Source of the DNA: Wolfiporia cocos | Taxonomy: Eukaryota; Basidiomycota; Agaricomycetes; Polyporales; Phaeolaceae | Assembly (NCBI GenBank): GCA_029448655.1 | Contig: JACCLO010000001.1 | Span: forward strand, 3,162,001-3,226,000 | Direction: 5' to 3' | Length of the DNA: 64,000 nucleotides | Shown: piece by piece, positions 24,974 to 35,126 of the stretch | Layout of the letters: each line of letters begins with the position of its first letter | How positions within the stretch are numbered: position 1 is the first letter of the stretch | Translations under genes and position numbers: made by a program | The notes under the pieces: generated by a model | The model's input: the letters and a program-made list of their open reading frames with translations, nothing else | Database searches by the model: none | Told to the model about the DNA's origin: nothing

Positions 24974-26205
24974 CTTCGTGAGTCGCGCGTACAACACAGA
25001 CGCAGTGCCAGAAGTCGACTTCTATTTGGCGTACAAGCGCTGTATGTGGCAGACGCGTCTAATCATGCGTTGGGGAACCACATGTCACGTATAGCGTGAT
25101 TGCGCTTGTGACGCGTCGCGCCTGGCGTCTGAATCCGATGCATACAACGTATACGTAGTATGTCAAAATTGAGTAAACGATGCAGCTCCAAGCATATGCA
25201 TCTGGTGCGAACATCTCGTCCAGCTGTGCGGGGAGTATAAACGGCTTCAAGAGACGAAGGAGGAGGCTCAGATGGACAAGGACAGTTCCGGCACCTCATC
25301 AGCATTTCCCAATGAAGCGGCACCGCCCTGTGAACCCCATAGTAATGGGGTAAGCTGAACGTAGGCTCTGCGATGCCTCTGGGGATCTTCCCAATGGTAC
25401 GAGGCGTCGTGCGATCCGCGTCGCACTGCGCTCGTTCATAATGAATTTACTTCAGACTTCTGCGATCTCAGATACATGCGAGCTGCTAATATTGATATTT
25501 TGTGCACCAATGAGCAGCAACGCGAGACTTGCAGCACATGAGGATGGAAAGACGGGAAAGTGGCTGGATCGCTCGAGCAGGATACGCATTCATTCTTAGA
25601 GTATCTTGAGATCAACCGGACCAAGGCGCTTGCAGACCACTGGTGGTATGTACGAGGGTACGCGACAACTTGCTGTAGACAGATGACCTAGAGTTTCTGA
25701 CTTGTATGGCACGCAAAATGTCTGCCGAGGTCACAGTGGATGTAGAGGGAGCCAGGGAACTTGAAATGAAGTCGCCTATCAGCGGCTCCAGAAGCTGAGG
25801 ACAGTTGTGATTACACTGCGCACGCCGCAGCGCGCAACGCGGACAATTGAGGCTGAGTCGACCCATGCAGGCATTGATGTTTACAATGATCCGGGAAGTC
25901 ATGCTTCACAGAGATACCTTCTTGGGTTAGAAGGAGACCATACAAACTTGTAGCCGCTGGCGCCAGCGGTTACTTGGTTCAATTAGTGGAGATGGGATAG
26001 TTTGATGCAAACGAAGACAGTCACCAGTGCTTCGTCTACCAGTCGCTTCGCGTCGTAGTCTGCGGGTGCCACACCGTTCAATAGCCTCATGCTCGAATGT
26101 CATGGTTGTCAGCGTCAGCGTCGTGTCCCTGATCATCAACGGAGCAGACGAAGATCCATCAGCATTCGAGGAGAGTTTGTTGAAACCGCGACGGCTGCTT
26201 CCCAT
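24974..26205. other. Region left of the retrotransposon; no confident gene
   Basis: No recognisable product. Minus-strand frames at 25902-25612 and 26211-25927 look weakly coding. The latter is the left half of a frame that the retrotransposon interrupts. The right half lies just beyond 34380, and the frame would be continuous before insertion. The function is unknown. Confidence 0.3.
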
Positions 26206-26567
26206 TGTCACAAGCCGATTTTATTCAGTTAGCCAACGACTGAACGACAGACCTTATCTTATCTAAAGCGCCCGCCTAGCATCACGTGCAAGGACCCCGA
26301 ACACCCCACACGTGCCTAGTCAGACCCCGGACACCCTTCTCTCGGCTCTACCCCTAGGTTAGGGTTATCACGGACTATTAGCTTACGTAATACTGTACAG
26401 TAGCCAAACATGTACAAACACCTAGATAGCATATATACCGGCCTGACGAGCAGGGAGCACCCCAGACTCGTCTTGGCCTTTACTGCCTTGAGTAGCCTCA
26501 GATCAGGAAGTCGCTTCCACGCGATTACACTTCCCCTGAGAAGTTGCTTGAGAACGTGCTTGTGTCA
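26206..26567 (+). repeat. 5' LTR
   Basis: Starts TGTCACAAG and ends CTTGTGTCA, near-perfect inverted termini of the TG...CA type. A TATA box (ATATATA, 26431-26437) lies about 30 bp upstream of AGACTCGTCTT at 26464. That fixes the predicted transcript start, giving U3 26206-26463 and R-U5 26464-26567. Confidence 0.95.
26431..26437 (+). promoter_or_regulatory. LTR TATA box
   Basis: ATATATA lies 27-33 bp upstream of the predicted transcription start at 26464. The distance is standard, and the predicted start coincides with the 11 nt that pair with the primer-binding site. Confidence 0.65.
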
Positions 26568-27331
26568 TAAGACGAGTCTCCCCCCCCGCTCTGAGTTCAT
26601 TCCAGAGCAACCCCGGCGCACTAGGGGCAAAGTGCACTTTTCTTTCGCCCTCGTTTGACTTCTGTCATCCGGGCACGTGATCAGTAAACCCATACCCGTC
26701 TCATCCCAGGGTCAAGGGATTTGAGTTCTGGGGGCTACCTGTGAACAGCGTGTAGGGGACCACTCCTACCACTGTCTCTAAGCTACTGAGCCACCGTCGT
26801 GCAATACGGCGTAAAGGCTTTGGGTCTATCCCCACCGTAGTAGAAGTGTACCCGACGCATAATAATCAAAAGCGTTAAGGGGCCCTACGGCAGTTTACAG
26901 AGGCACTGGGCACCTATTTACCCGCATTACCGCGGCACGTACGAGCATTACCGCTCCCCCGTCACTATACAACCCAGCGCCCCACCAGGCGGCTGAAGAG
27001 GCGCGACACAGCCTGTCCATACGGCCACTTGGCCCAACTACGTTTTAGTTTTTACACGCCCCATCCCAGGCGGATAGTTCCTGTCCCCCCGGTATCCCGA
27101 ATTAGCTTCGGGGCTGGACGAGGGTTCAGAGGCAGAGTTTACTTGCCGGCTTTGGGCTGAAAACCCCTTAGCGTTTCTTGGCGCACTCCCGAAAAGGAGT
27201 GGACTCTGACAGAGGCGGACAACCGAAGTTTATAGTTACCACCCCGATCGCAGCTATAGGCTGATCCACAGTGGGCGGGTAGCGCTTCGAACGTCGCGGC
27301 CACTGCTTTTTTAATTTCTTTACACGTTACT
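26568..27331 (+). other. Retrotransposon 5' leader
   Basis: A GC-rich untranslated leader of about 764 bp between the LTR and the Gag-Pol ATG, with only short frames. It probably carries packaging signals, but no specific motif was identified beyond the primer-binding site at its start. Confidence 0.6.
26569..26579 (+). other. Primer-binding site of self-priming type
   Basis: AAGACGAGTCT begins two bases after the 5' LTR end. It is a perfect reverse complement of AGACTCGTCTT at 26464-26474, the predicted 5' end of the element's RNA. A tRNA-type site starting TGG is absent. In the fission yeast element Tf1, reverse transcription is primed by the first 11 nt of the transcript folding back on such a site. 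Confidence 0.8.
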
Positions 27332-30300
27332 ATGGCCGCACCACACAACCTCGACTACATCCGCGGCCCTCGGCCCCCGCGCAATCCTTTCGACACCCCG
27401 GCCGACGTCCCGCTCCCCCCCTCGATCGACCCGTTCCGACCCGGCCAATGGGTCAATTACCAGGTGCACGGCCTCCCGGAAGACTTCGCGCTGCTATCGG
27501 TAAGGGACAGCATCCACGCTCCCCGAACCCCCGTAGAAGTCGCCTCAGTCCATACTGGGACCATAGGCCAGGTAGCACCCGTCAGGTCACTACCGTATGG
27601 AGGGTCCGTAGAGGACCAAGGCCCCGGAGTAGAGCGTCTCGACGAGGCGTTCCACCTGGCGAGGGAACAGTCCAACACGATCCGCGGGGGCAGCCAGCTG
27701 GGTCACATCGACTCACCCCTCGCGGTGCAATGGGCTTTCCCGCCCAACCCGACGACCCACGACTTTGGCTTCCGGTGCCAAAACGTGGCGGCCACAATGG
27801 TTCAAACCGGGGTATGGAACGCCGACATGGGGGCCCGTTTCCTGCGAGAAGCTCAACGGCTTCAAGCAGATGCACTGGCAGCCGGCGACGCAGCATCAGA
27901 ACATTCGCAGCGTCCCCCCCCCGTAAGGTCAGTACCCTCGGTCCCGGAAGAACGATTCCGGCCGGTAGAAAACTGGGTGAGGTCCGTCCACATGGGATCT
28001 CCCCCACCGGTGAACTCGGCAACACGTCCGGCATCCAACGCAGGCTCTCGGCAGACCAACCCGTTCCTACCAGGCTACACCCCCCCGGTCATCATCCCGC
28101 AGGTATCTTATTCGGAAATGGCAGCAGCACCGGTCCCTCCGTCGGCTCCCCCCGCAAGCGTGCACGCGAACACCTGGAGAGCCGCGCCTCCCCAGGGAAC
28201 ACGAGCATCAATGTGGCGGCCCGAGAAACCGGCTAGCTCGCAATGGGACGCGTACTCCATGCTCCCAGAGCCACAACCCGACCCACGATACAAGTCAAAG
28301 GTGCGGGAACCGGAAGCATTCACGGGTGACAACTTCATCCCGTGGGTAGTAAGGTTAAAGGTGTACATCGACGACAACCGACCCCTCCTTTTCACGGACA
28401 GCAAAAAGATCGGCACTGCGATCTCGCTGATCAGGGGTCCTAAGGTCGACGCCTGGGTAACGGCTTTCACGCGAGAGCACTATCGCGACGGACAATGGCA
28501 CATGAGCTGGTTACGCTTCATCTGGGAGCTACACCAAAAGTTCGACGACCCCGACCTGGAAAAGAAGTCGGCAGTCGCAGCTGAAAAGCTCACCATGACC
28601 ATCGGCAAAGGCGAGGAGTATTTCCAAGAACTGGAAAGACTTCTTTCGGAAGCAAAGTACGACAAAGAAAACCAGATCGTACATCGCTGGGTCACTGCCG
28701 CGATCCCGAAAGAAATCTACCAGGCCGTACACTCCGCCTTCGTCGCCGCCACCGTCAACGATAAGTCACAGCGCGGGTACAACGTCCAGATCCCGGAGGA
28801 TTATCAATCCTGGAAACAGGCGATCCTCCGCACGGACAATGCCATGCGAAGACTTCGCGATGAGGAAAAGCTGCGCCACGGAAAGTCCACGTCATCGGGT
28901 CCCGACAAAGGAAAAAGTCGGGCAACAGCATCATCGGAACAGGGGCCGCGGAAGGAATACTCCGCGGAGGAGAAGGCCAACCTCCTCAAGAGAATCTGCC
29001 ACTCTTGCAAGAAAACGCAGGCAGAGCAGCCCGGCAAAGGCTGCAACAAACCGACTTGGCACCAACCCAACTGGAGGCCCCGAGCAGCCACCAGCGGAGG
29101 GAACACCGGTGCCGGTCCATCCGCACCAGCGCGGACAAGACAGGCCGTCGAAGCAGGGAATGACGCTCCGAAGGTCCTAGGCGAAGTCAGCCAGGAGGAT
29201 TTTATCCGAATGGTTGCAGCCTGGGCCAAGGAGAACCCTGAGGCCGCAAAAGAAGCTGGACTCAACCAGGTACGTCCCTCCCCCTCTAACCGTTTCTCAG
29301 TTCTGGAAGTAGAAGAAACAGTAAATAGTGACTCTGCATCTGCCACGGAGGAGACCGATCCGGTTGATGGACTTTATGGGCTTGGAACCGGGGCCCCGAT
29401 ATTTGACTACATATCTGTACCACGTTCAGTAGACAGGGATCATAGTGACGATGACGAAGCTTCAACATGCTCGTCAGATTCGTTTGTAACAGCCTCGGAG
29501 GAGCCTCCCTCTGGAGCTTGGCGGGAGGAAAAAACCGTACTTAATTCCTCCATTAACAATGTAAACTATGTACCCATGGACGTAGACCCGGTTGTGGATC
29601 CTGATGTGACGATGGCAGACGCATCAGGACCCACAGTCAAGAAAAAGACTGTAAAGAGAGTGCGGCGTAGACGTGCCAGGTCCAAGGCAGTCACGCTCGA
29701 CATCTACCTAGACCACCCCCGCGCGATAGCACCCGAGCGAAAGACCGCCGGGGCCGCGGGGTACGACTTACACTCTGCGGAGGAAGTCACTATACCGAAC
29801 GGAAAGCGTGTCACCGTTAGCACGGGCATCAAAATCAGGATGCCCGACGGTGTATACGGCAGAATAGCCCCACGATCCGGACTCGCCCTCAAGGGAGTCG
29901 ACGTGGAAGCCGGTGTAGTAGACGAGGACTACACCGGGGTACTAAAAGTCATACTAAATAATCAAACCGGAACAGATTATTTAGTCGAGTATGGGGACAG
30001 GATCGCCCAGTTCATACTCGAGTGCAATATGACACCCGACACACGTATCGTCAAGAACATCAGGGAAACCACTCGCGGTACAGCGGGTTTCGGTTCTACC
30101 GGAGAAAAACTCCGAGGAAATGTAGTGGTGATCCAGACGGGAAAACGGGGAAAGCAGATCGAAGTACCGATCACTCTCCACCGCCCTGACGGACGCGCCC
30201 TCTTCACGAAAGCGCTGATAGATTCTGGTTCCACGGGATCAGTAATCAGTCGCGCCTACGTCGAGGAACATAAACTCGAGCAGATCCCGCTAGACCGGCC

Positions 30301-33300
30301 CGTCAAGCTGTACAACGCAGACGGTAGTACCAATGCTGCAGGCAAGATGACGCATTATGTCGAACTCCAGATGCAGATCGACACGCATTTGGAGACACGC
30401 AAGTTCCACGTCACGGAGCTAGTCTCCGCTGACATATTCCTTGGCTTCGATTGGCTGGAAGACCATAACCCAACCATTGACTGGAAGAAGCGGCGGATCA
30501 CCTTCACCTGCGACTGCGAACATGAGCAGATCGAAGACGGTGATCACATTTATTACATTTTCGCTGACGCATGGATCAGAAATAGGGAAGAATGCAGAAC
30601 GGACATCGCTGAGCGAGTACGCGCTACGAAGGCAACCGAGATCGCCATCGCAGCCGGAAAGACCACGGAAGCAAAAGCCTTTGAGGAGGTAGTCCCCGAG
30701 TACCTACACGACTTCCGAGACGTGTTTGAGGAAAAGGAATTCGACAACCTCCCCGAACGGCGACCGTGGGATCACGCAATCGAACTGCTGCCCAATTCCG
30801 AACCATACGCCGGCAAGATCTACGCGCTCTCCCCTAGGGAGCAGGAGGCGCTGGATGACTTCTTAGAAGAGCAGCTACGAACCGGACGCATACGGCCGTC
30901 CAAGTCACCATGGGGGGCACCATTCTTCTTCGTCAAAAAGAAGGATGGGAAACTGAGACCCATACAAGATTATCGGAAATTGAACCAGATGACCAAGAAG
31001 AACCGGTACCCGCTCCCATTAATCACGGAGCTGCTCAACAAGCTAAAAAGAGCTAAGTACTTCTCGAAATTGGACATTCGTTGGGGATATACAAATGTCA
31101 GAATCAAAGAAGGCGACGAGGAAAAAGCCGCCTTCATCACTAATCGGGGGCTCTATGAGCCATTAGTGATGTTCTTCGGAATGTGCAATGCACCAGGCAC
31201 ATTCCAAGCTTTGATGAACGACATTTTCCGAGATCTCATAATGACGGGCAAAGTCATTGTATACCTAGATGATATCCTTGTTTTCACTGAGGACGAGGCA
31301 GAGCACAAAGAGATCCTGCGCAAGGTGCTCCTCGTCCTCCGTCAAAACAAGCTTACGTGTAAACCAGAGAAGTGCGAGTTCATGAAAAGCGAGGTCGAAT
31401 ATCTCGGGCATATAATCTCTCACGGGCAGATCCGCATGGACCCCGCGAAGGTAGCTGCAGTAGCCGATTGGCCAGCACCTCGGAACAAGAAAGAAGTGCA
31501 GTCCTTCATCGGATTCGCTAACTTCTACCGGAGATTTATACCCAAGTTCTCCACGGTAGCTCGCCCACTGATCAATCTGACAAAGGACACAGAATGGCAG
31601 TGGGGTACGACGGAACTCGAGTGCTTCGAGAAATTGAAAAAGATCTTTATCGAAGCACCCGTGCTAGGGATTCCAAACGACGACGACCCCTTCCGCATTG
31701 AAGCAGACTCTTCAGACTTCGCGACTGGAGCCTGCCTCATGCAGAAGCAGGAAGGCGTATGGAAACCCATCGCGTACCAGAGTAAGACGATGATACCGGC
31801 AGAACGTAACTACGAGATATACGATCGAGAGTTACTCGCTATCATGCGCGCCCTAGACGAATGGCGCCATTTCGTAATGGGAGCAAAGCACCCTGTAGAA
31901 GTACTAACGGACCATAAGAACCTAGAATATTTTAAGACTCCACAAAAAATTAATCCGCGACAAGCCCGGTGGATGACGGAACTTGCCGAGTATGACCTAC
32001 AACTCGTGCACATCCCCGGCAAAACCAACGGAAGGGCCGACGGGCTTTCCCGAAGAAGTGACCACGGCAACGACAAGGGTCATCTCGAAGGGCAAGTCGT
32101 CCTGAAGCCACACCTATTCGTCGAAGACAGCGCAGAAAGGCTGCGATCCTCATTCTATACTGTAGTCAAAGGTATCACCTACGACGAAGTAAAAGAGAGG
32201 GTCAAAGCGGAAGCCGCTCTCTACGAAGGAAAGGGAGGAGTAGAAGCAGGGGAAATGACCGAGGACGGTCTGCGATTTAGGAGGGGGAGGATGATCATTC
32301 CCCGAGACGAAGAATTAATAGGAAAAATCATTTCTTCGTTCCACGACACGGTTTCAGCAGGACACCCTGGCACAGAAAACACGTACACGGCTATACATCG
32401 ACACTACTGGTGGCCAAAGATGAGAAAAGACATCCGCCAATACGTAAAAGCGTGTATCAAGTGCCAGGCAGCCAAACCGGACAGATCCAAACGCGCGGCT
32501 CCACTCAACCCGAACCCCACTCCGTCACACAACTGGGAGAACATTTCCGTAGACATGATCACGGGACTCCCAACTTCCAAGGGTCGCGACGCCATTATTG
32601 TAGTAGTAGATATGAAGTCCAAGGACTATGTAGCTGTACCAACAACGACCAAGTTAACGGCCGAAGGATGGGCCAACATATTTATCGATAAAGTCTACGC
32701 CCTACATGGACTGCCGAAGAAGATATTCAGCGACAGAGGACCACAGTTCGTTGCGGAGTTCATCAAGGACGTTTATCGAAGGTTAGGGATAGAAGGGAAT
32801 CCTAGTACGGCGTTCCACCCGCAGACAGACGGGCAGACGGAACGAATGAACCAGGAACTGGAAGTATACCTACGATTATTTATTAACGACACACATACCA
32901 ACTGGCCGGACCTACTCCCGCTAGCGGCATTCGCGTATAAGTGTCATGTACATAGTAGTACGGGCTACAGTCCTTTTTACCTTACGCACGGATACCACCC
33001 TTTCACAGGAGTAGAGGGACTCGAGCAAGAAGAGGGGGTAGCACAGGACTGGGTCGAACACATGCACGAGATCTCAAAACGTGCATCACAGAACCTGGAG
33101 AAGGCCAAACTCCGCATGAAGGAATACTACGATAGGAAACGGGCATCGCCACTATCGTATTCCGAAGGAGACATGGTATGGGTAGACGGCCGGAACATTA
33201 ACATGGGCCACCCTACCAAGAAACTAGACTCCAAAAGGTTCGGACCGTACAAGGTGACAAAGAAAGTCGGACATGGAGCATACGAACTGGACCTTCCCGC

Positions 33301-34051
33301 GGACATGCGCGGAATACACCCCGTCTTCAACGAGGTCCTACTACTACCGTATCATGCCCCGGCTTTCCCCAACCAGGACCACACAATCAGGACAGAAAGC
33401 AATGACGCTCGCAGGCCTCTCCGGATCCTCGCATCCAGAGAGGACCGAGGGCGAGTCGAGCTAGAAGTCGAGTGGTCCGATGGGACCACGACATGGGAAC
33501 GCAAGCGAGGATTGACCCCTTTCCAAGACCTAGTCACAAAGTTCTTCGAAGCCAGACCATCTGCCCCAGGCAACCAGTGGAAAAACCGAAACACTGGCTG
33601 GGACCACTCTGAAACCAAGTGGGACCCAGAATGGGAGGACTTCGAACGAAAGGCTAAGGAAATGGGTCTTAGGGAGAACCCGAAGGAGTTCATAATCTAC
33701 GACGACATAGACAACACCCTTCTAATCAAAGGCAGCATACCGTTCTACGCCTACGAGAAGAAGCTTGTCGCCCGTAACTTCTGGTTCTGCGATCCACGCA
33801 CACGAGTAATGCAATATGGAATCCGAGTTGGACAGCCGATAGAATCCACTATACCTGAGTCAAAAGGATACTGGATCTACCCAGTGCTGAACACGTTACA
33901 ACTAGCCAACCCACATATTTGCAAGAAACTCGTAGACCACCCCTGTCACGTCGACCAAACCATGTACAAAGTAATTGCTGGGCGTGGGGACACGCAGCTA
34001 GAAGAGGGGGTACTGTCACAAGCCGATTTTATTCAGTTAGCCAACGACTGA
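27332..34051 (+). CDS. Gag-dUTPase-protease-RT-RNaseH-integrase polyprotein (2,239 aa)
   Basis: Single uninterrupted frame. Residues 1-560 are Gag-like and Pro-rich, with a retrotransposon Gag core at about 320-520 and an unusual C-x2-C-x11-C-x5-H cluster near 556. Residues 787-927 are a trimeric-type dUTPase with all five motifs: AGAAGYDLHS (806), PRSGLA (847), GVVDEDYTG (861), YGDRIAQ (887) and RGTAGFGSTG (915). The protease has DSG at 964-966. The RT has YLDD at 1311-1314. RNase H has Asp1459 (IEADSSDFATGA). The integrase has an HHCC finger from His1671 to about 1712 and D1741, D1801, E1837 (DD35E). After the integrase comes IHPVFNEVLLLPY, then a chromodomain-like strand/Trp segment (about 2028-2073) and about 165 residues of unknown nature. 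The last codons and the stop lie inside the 3' LTR. No frameshift separates Gag from Pol. Confidence 0.96.
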   Translation: MAAPHNLDYIRGPRPPRNPFDTPADVPLPPSIDPFRPGQWVNYQVHGLPEDFALLSVRDSIHAPRTPVEVASVHTGTIGQVAPVRSLPYGGSVEDQGPGVERLDEAFHLAREQSNTIRGGSQLGHIDSPLAVQWAFPPNPTTHDFGFRCQNVAATMVQTGVWNADMGARFLREAQRLQADALAAGDAASEHSQRPPPVRSVPSVPEERFRPVENWVRSVHMGSPPPVNSATRPASNAGSRQTNPFLPGYTPPVIIPQVSYSEMAAAPVPPSAPPASVHANTWRAAPPQGTRASMWRPEKPASSQWDAYSMLPEPQPDPRYKSKVREPEAFTGDNFIPWVVRLKVYIDDNRPLLFTDSKKIGTAISLIRGPKVDAWVTAFTREHYRDGQWHMSWLRFIWELHQKFDDPDLEKKSAVAAEKLTMTIGKGEEYFQELERLLSEAKYDKENQIVHRWVTAAIPKEIYQAVHSAFVAATVNDKSQRGYNVQIPEDYQSWKQAILRTDNAMRRLRDEEKLRHGKSTSSGPDKGKSRATASSEQGPRKEYSAEEKANLLKRICHSCKKTQAEQPGKGCNKPTWHQPNWRPRAATSGGNTGAGPSAPARTRQAVEAGNDAPKVLGEVSQEDFIRMVAAWAKENPEAAKEAGLNQVRPSPSNRFSVLEVEETVNSDSASATEETDPVDGLYGLGTGAPIFDYISVPRSVDRDHSDDDEASTCSSDSFVTASEEPPSGAWREEKTVLNSSINNVNYVPMDVDPVVDPDVTMADASGPTVKKKTVKRVRRRRARSKAVTLDIYLDHPRAIAPERKTAGAAGYDLHSAEEVTIPNGKRVTVSTGIKIRMPDGVYGRIAPRSGLALKGVDVEAGVVDEDYTGVLKVILNNQTGTDYLVEYGDRIAQFILECNMTPDTRIVKNIRETTRGTAGFGSTGEKLRGNVVVIQTGKRGKQIEVPITLHRPDGRALFTKALIDSGSTGSVISRAYVEEHKLEQIPLDRPVKLYNADGSTNAAGKMTHYVELQMQIDTHLETRKFHVTELVSADIFLGFDWLEDHNPTIDWKKRRITFTCDCEHEQIEDGDHIYYIFADAWIRNREECRTDIAERVRATKATEIAIAAGKTTEAKAFEEVVPEYLHDFRDVFEEKEFDNLPERRPWDHAIELLPNSEPYAGKIYALSPREQEALDDFLEEQLRTGRIRPSKSPWGAPFFFVKKKDGKLRPIQDYRKLNQMTKKNRYPLPLITELLNKLKRAKYFSKLDIRWGYTNVRIKEGDEEKAAFITNRGLYEPLVMFFGMCNAPGTFQALMNDIFRDLIMTGKVIVYLDDILVFTEDEAEHKEILRKVLLVLRQNKLTCKPEKCEFMKSEVEYLGHIISHGQIRMDPAKVAAVADWPAPRNKKEVQSFIGFANFYRRFIPKFSTVARPLINLTKDTEWQWGTTELECFEKLKKIFIEAPVLGIPNDDDPFRIEADSSDFATGACLMQKQEGVWKPIAYQSKTMIPAERNYEIYDRELLAIMRALDEWRHFVMGAKHPVEVLTDHKNLEYFKTPQKINPRQARWMTELAEYDLQLVHIPGKTNGRADGLSRRSDHGNDKGHLEGQVVLKPHLFVEDSAERLRSSFYTVVKGITYDEVKERVKAEAALYEGKGGVEAGEMTEDGLRFRRGRMIIPRDEELIGKIISSFHDTVSAGHPGTENTYTAIHRHYWWPKMRKDIRQYVKACIKCQAAKPDRSKRAAPLNPNPTPSHNWENISVDMITGLPTSKGRDAIIVVVDMKSKDYVAVPTTTKLTAEGWANIFIDKVYALHGLPKKIFSDRGPQFVAEFIKDVYRRLGIEGNPSTAFHPQTDGQTERMNQELEVYLRLFINDTHTNWPDLLPLAAFAYKCHVHSSTGYSPFYLTHGYHPFTGVEGLEQEEGVAQDWVEHMHEISKRASQNLEKAKLRMKEYYDRKRASPLSYSEGDMVWVDGRNINMGHPTKKLDSKRFGPYKVTKKVGHGAYELDLPADMRGIHPVFNEVLLLPYHAPAFPNQDHTIRTESNDARRPLRILASREDRGRVELEVEWSDGTTTWERKRGLTPFQDLVTKFFEARPSAPGNQWKNRNTGWDHSETKWDPEWEDFERKAKEMGLRENPKEFIIYDDIDNTLLIKGSIPFYAYEKKLVARNFWFCDPRTRVMQYGIRVGQPIESTIPESKGYWIYPVLNTLQLANPHICKKLVDHPCHVDQTMYKVIAGRGDTQLEEGVLSQADFIQLAND
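34001..34010 (+). other. Polypurine tract
   Basis: GAAGAGGGGG lies three bases upstream of the 3' LTR and would prime plus-strand DNA synthesis. It falls inside the polyprotein coding region, encoding part of LEEGV. Confidence 0.75.
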
Positions 34052-34375
34052 ACGACAGACCTTATCTTATCTAAAGCGCCCGCCTAGCATCACGTGCAAG
34101 GACCCCGAACACCCCACACGTGCCTAGTCAGACCCCGGACACCCTTCTCTCGGCTCTACCCCTAGGTTAGGGTTATCACGGACTATTAGCTTACGTAATA
34201 CTGTACAGTAGCCAAACATGTACAAACACCTAGATAGCATATATACCGGCCTGACGAGCAGGGAGCACCCCAGACTCGTCTTGGCCTTTACTGCCTTGAG
34301 TAGCCTCAGATCAGGAAGTCGCTTCCACGCGATTACACTTCCCCTGAGAAGTTGCTTGAGAACGTGCTTGTGTCA
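34014..34375 (+). repeat. 3' LTR
   Basis: 362 bp, reading the same as the 5' LTR at every position I compared. It contains the last codons of the polyprotein and its TGA (34049-34051). Confidence 0.95.
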
Positions 34376-35126
34376 CCCATGTTCCGGAGGCCCGTCGCTT
34401 TGACTAGGTCGTCCCACATGGGCCGCAGAACTAATACAGATCTCTAGTCGGCCAATCTTGACGAGCAAGATACCATGTCGCGAACTAGGCGATGGAGATG
34501 TCTACTCTGGATCTGCGGCCGCCGCTGACATTGGCGTCGGTGACCATAGCAGAACCGAGCGGGGAACCGCAGTGATTGGAAGCCACATCGCGTCGAGATT
34601 AGGGCCGGTATCAGGTGACGAGCTGCGCGCGGAGTAGTTTCAGGTCCGACTTCGATAGCGTCGTCGGTGCGCCAGGTACCCGGTCGACTGTTAGCCTCGC
34701 TTTGAAGACGCATATCGTACATGCGACTGGAAGCGTTCGCGTACAAGCAGACTCAGCCGGACAATATACGCACAAACATTGCGAATCTAGTAATTGACGT
34801 ACTCGCGGCTGCGCTGTTAGCGCCCGCGATAAACGAGATCTCGCCGCCGTGCATTGTGCGTACGTAGCGTGCGCGGGTGCCAGAGATACGTCTATGGCAG
34901 TGTCCAAAGGAGGAGATCTTTGTAGGGGCATCAGCGGGAAAACGCCACAGCGTGTGGTGGTCTTGGAGACGCCAGATGGGCGTTTATCGAGCTTTACGTG
35001 TGTCGGCGTTCGGCGTACGCGTCGGGATACTGTTGACATAACAGAGCATCGCGCCCGTTGCAGTTGCATGTCCATAGCATCTTGGTGTTGTGGCGTGGCA
35101 GGCCCCGGGCAACTCCACCAAGGGTT

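Larger units (their letters stand above)
26206..34375 (+). mobile_element. Complete Ty3/Gypsy LTR retrotransposon (8,170 bp)
   Basis: Bounded by two 362-bp LTRs (26206-26567 and 34014-34375) in which I see no difference. It is flanked by the 5-bp target duplication CCCAT (26201-26205 and 34376-34380). It holds a leader of about 764 bp, a single Gag-Pol frame (27332-34051), a self-priming type primer-binding site (26569-26579) and a polypurine tract (34001-34010). The domain order RT-RNase H-integrase defines Ty3/Gypsy. The single frame and the self-priming signal place it with the Tf1/sushi-like group. Identical LTRs and an unbroken frame argue for very recent insertion and possible activity. 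Confidence 0.96.

Noticed and set aside
27448..28236. 262-aa frame overlapping Gag as an accessory protein of the retrotransposon
   Set aside because: It is an alternative frame of GC- and Pro-rich Gag sequence, with no motif and composition explained by codon bias of the main frame.
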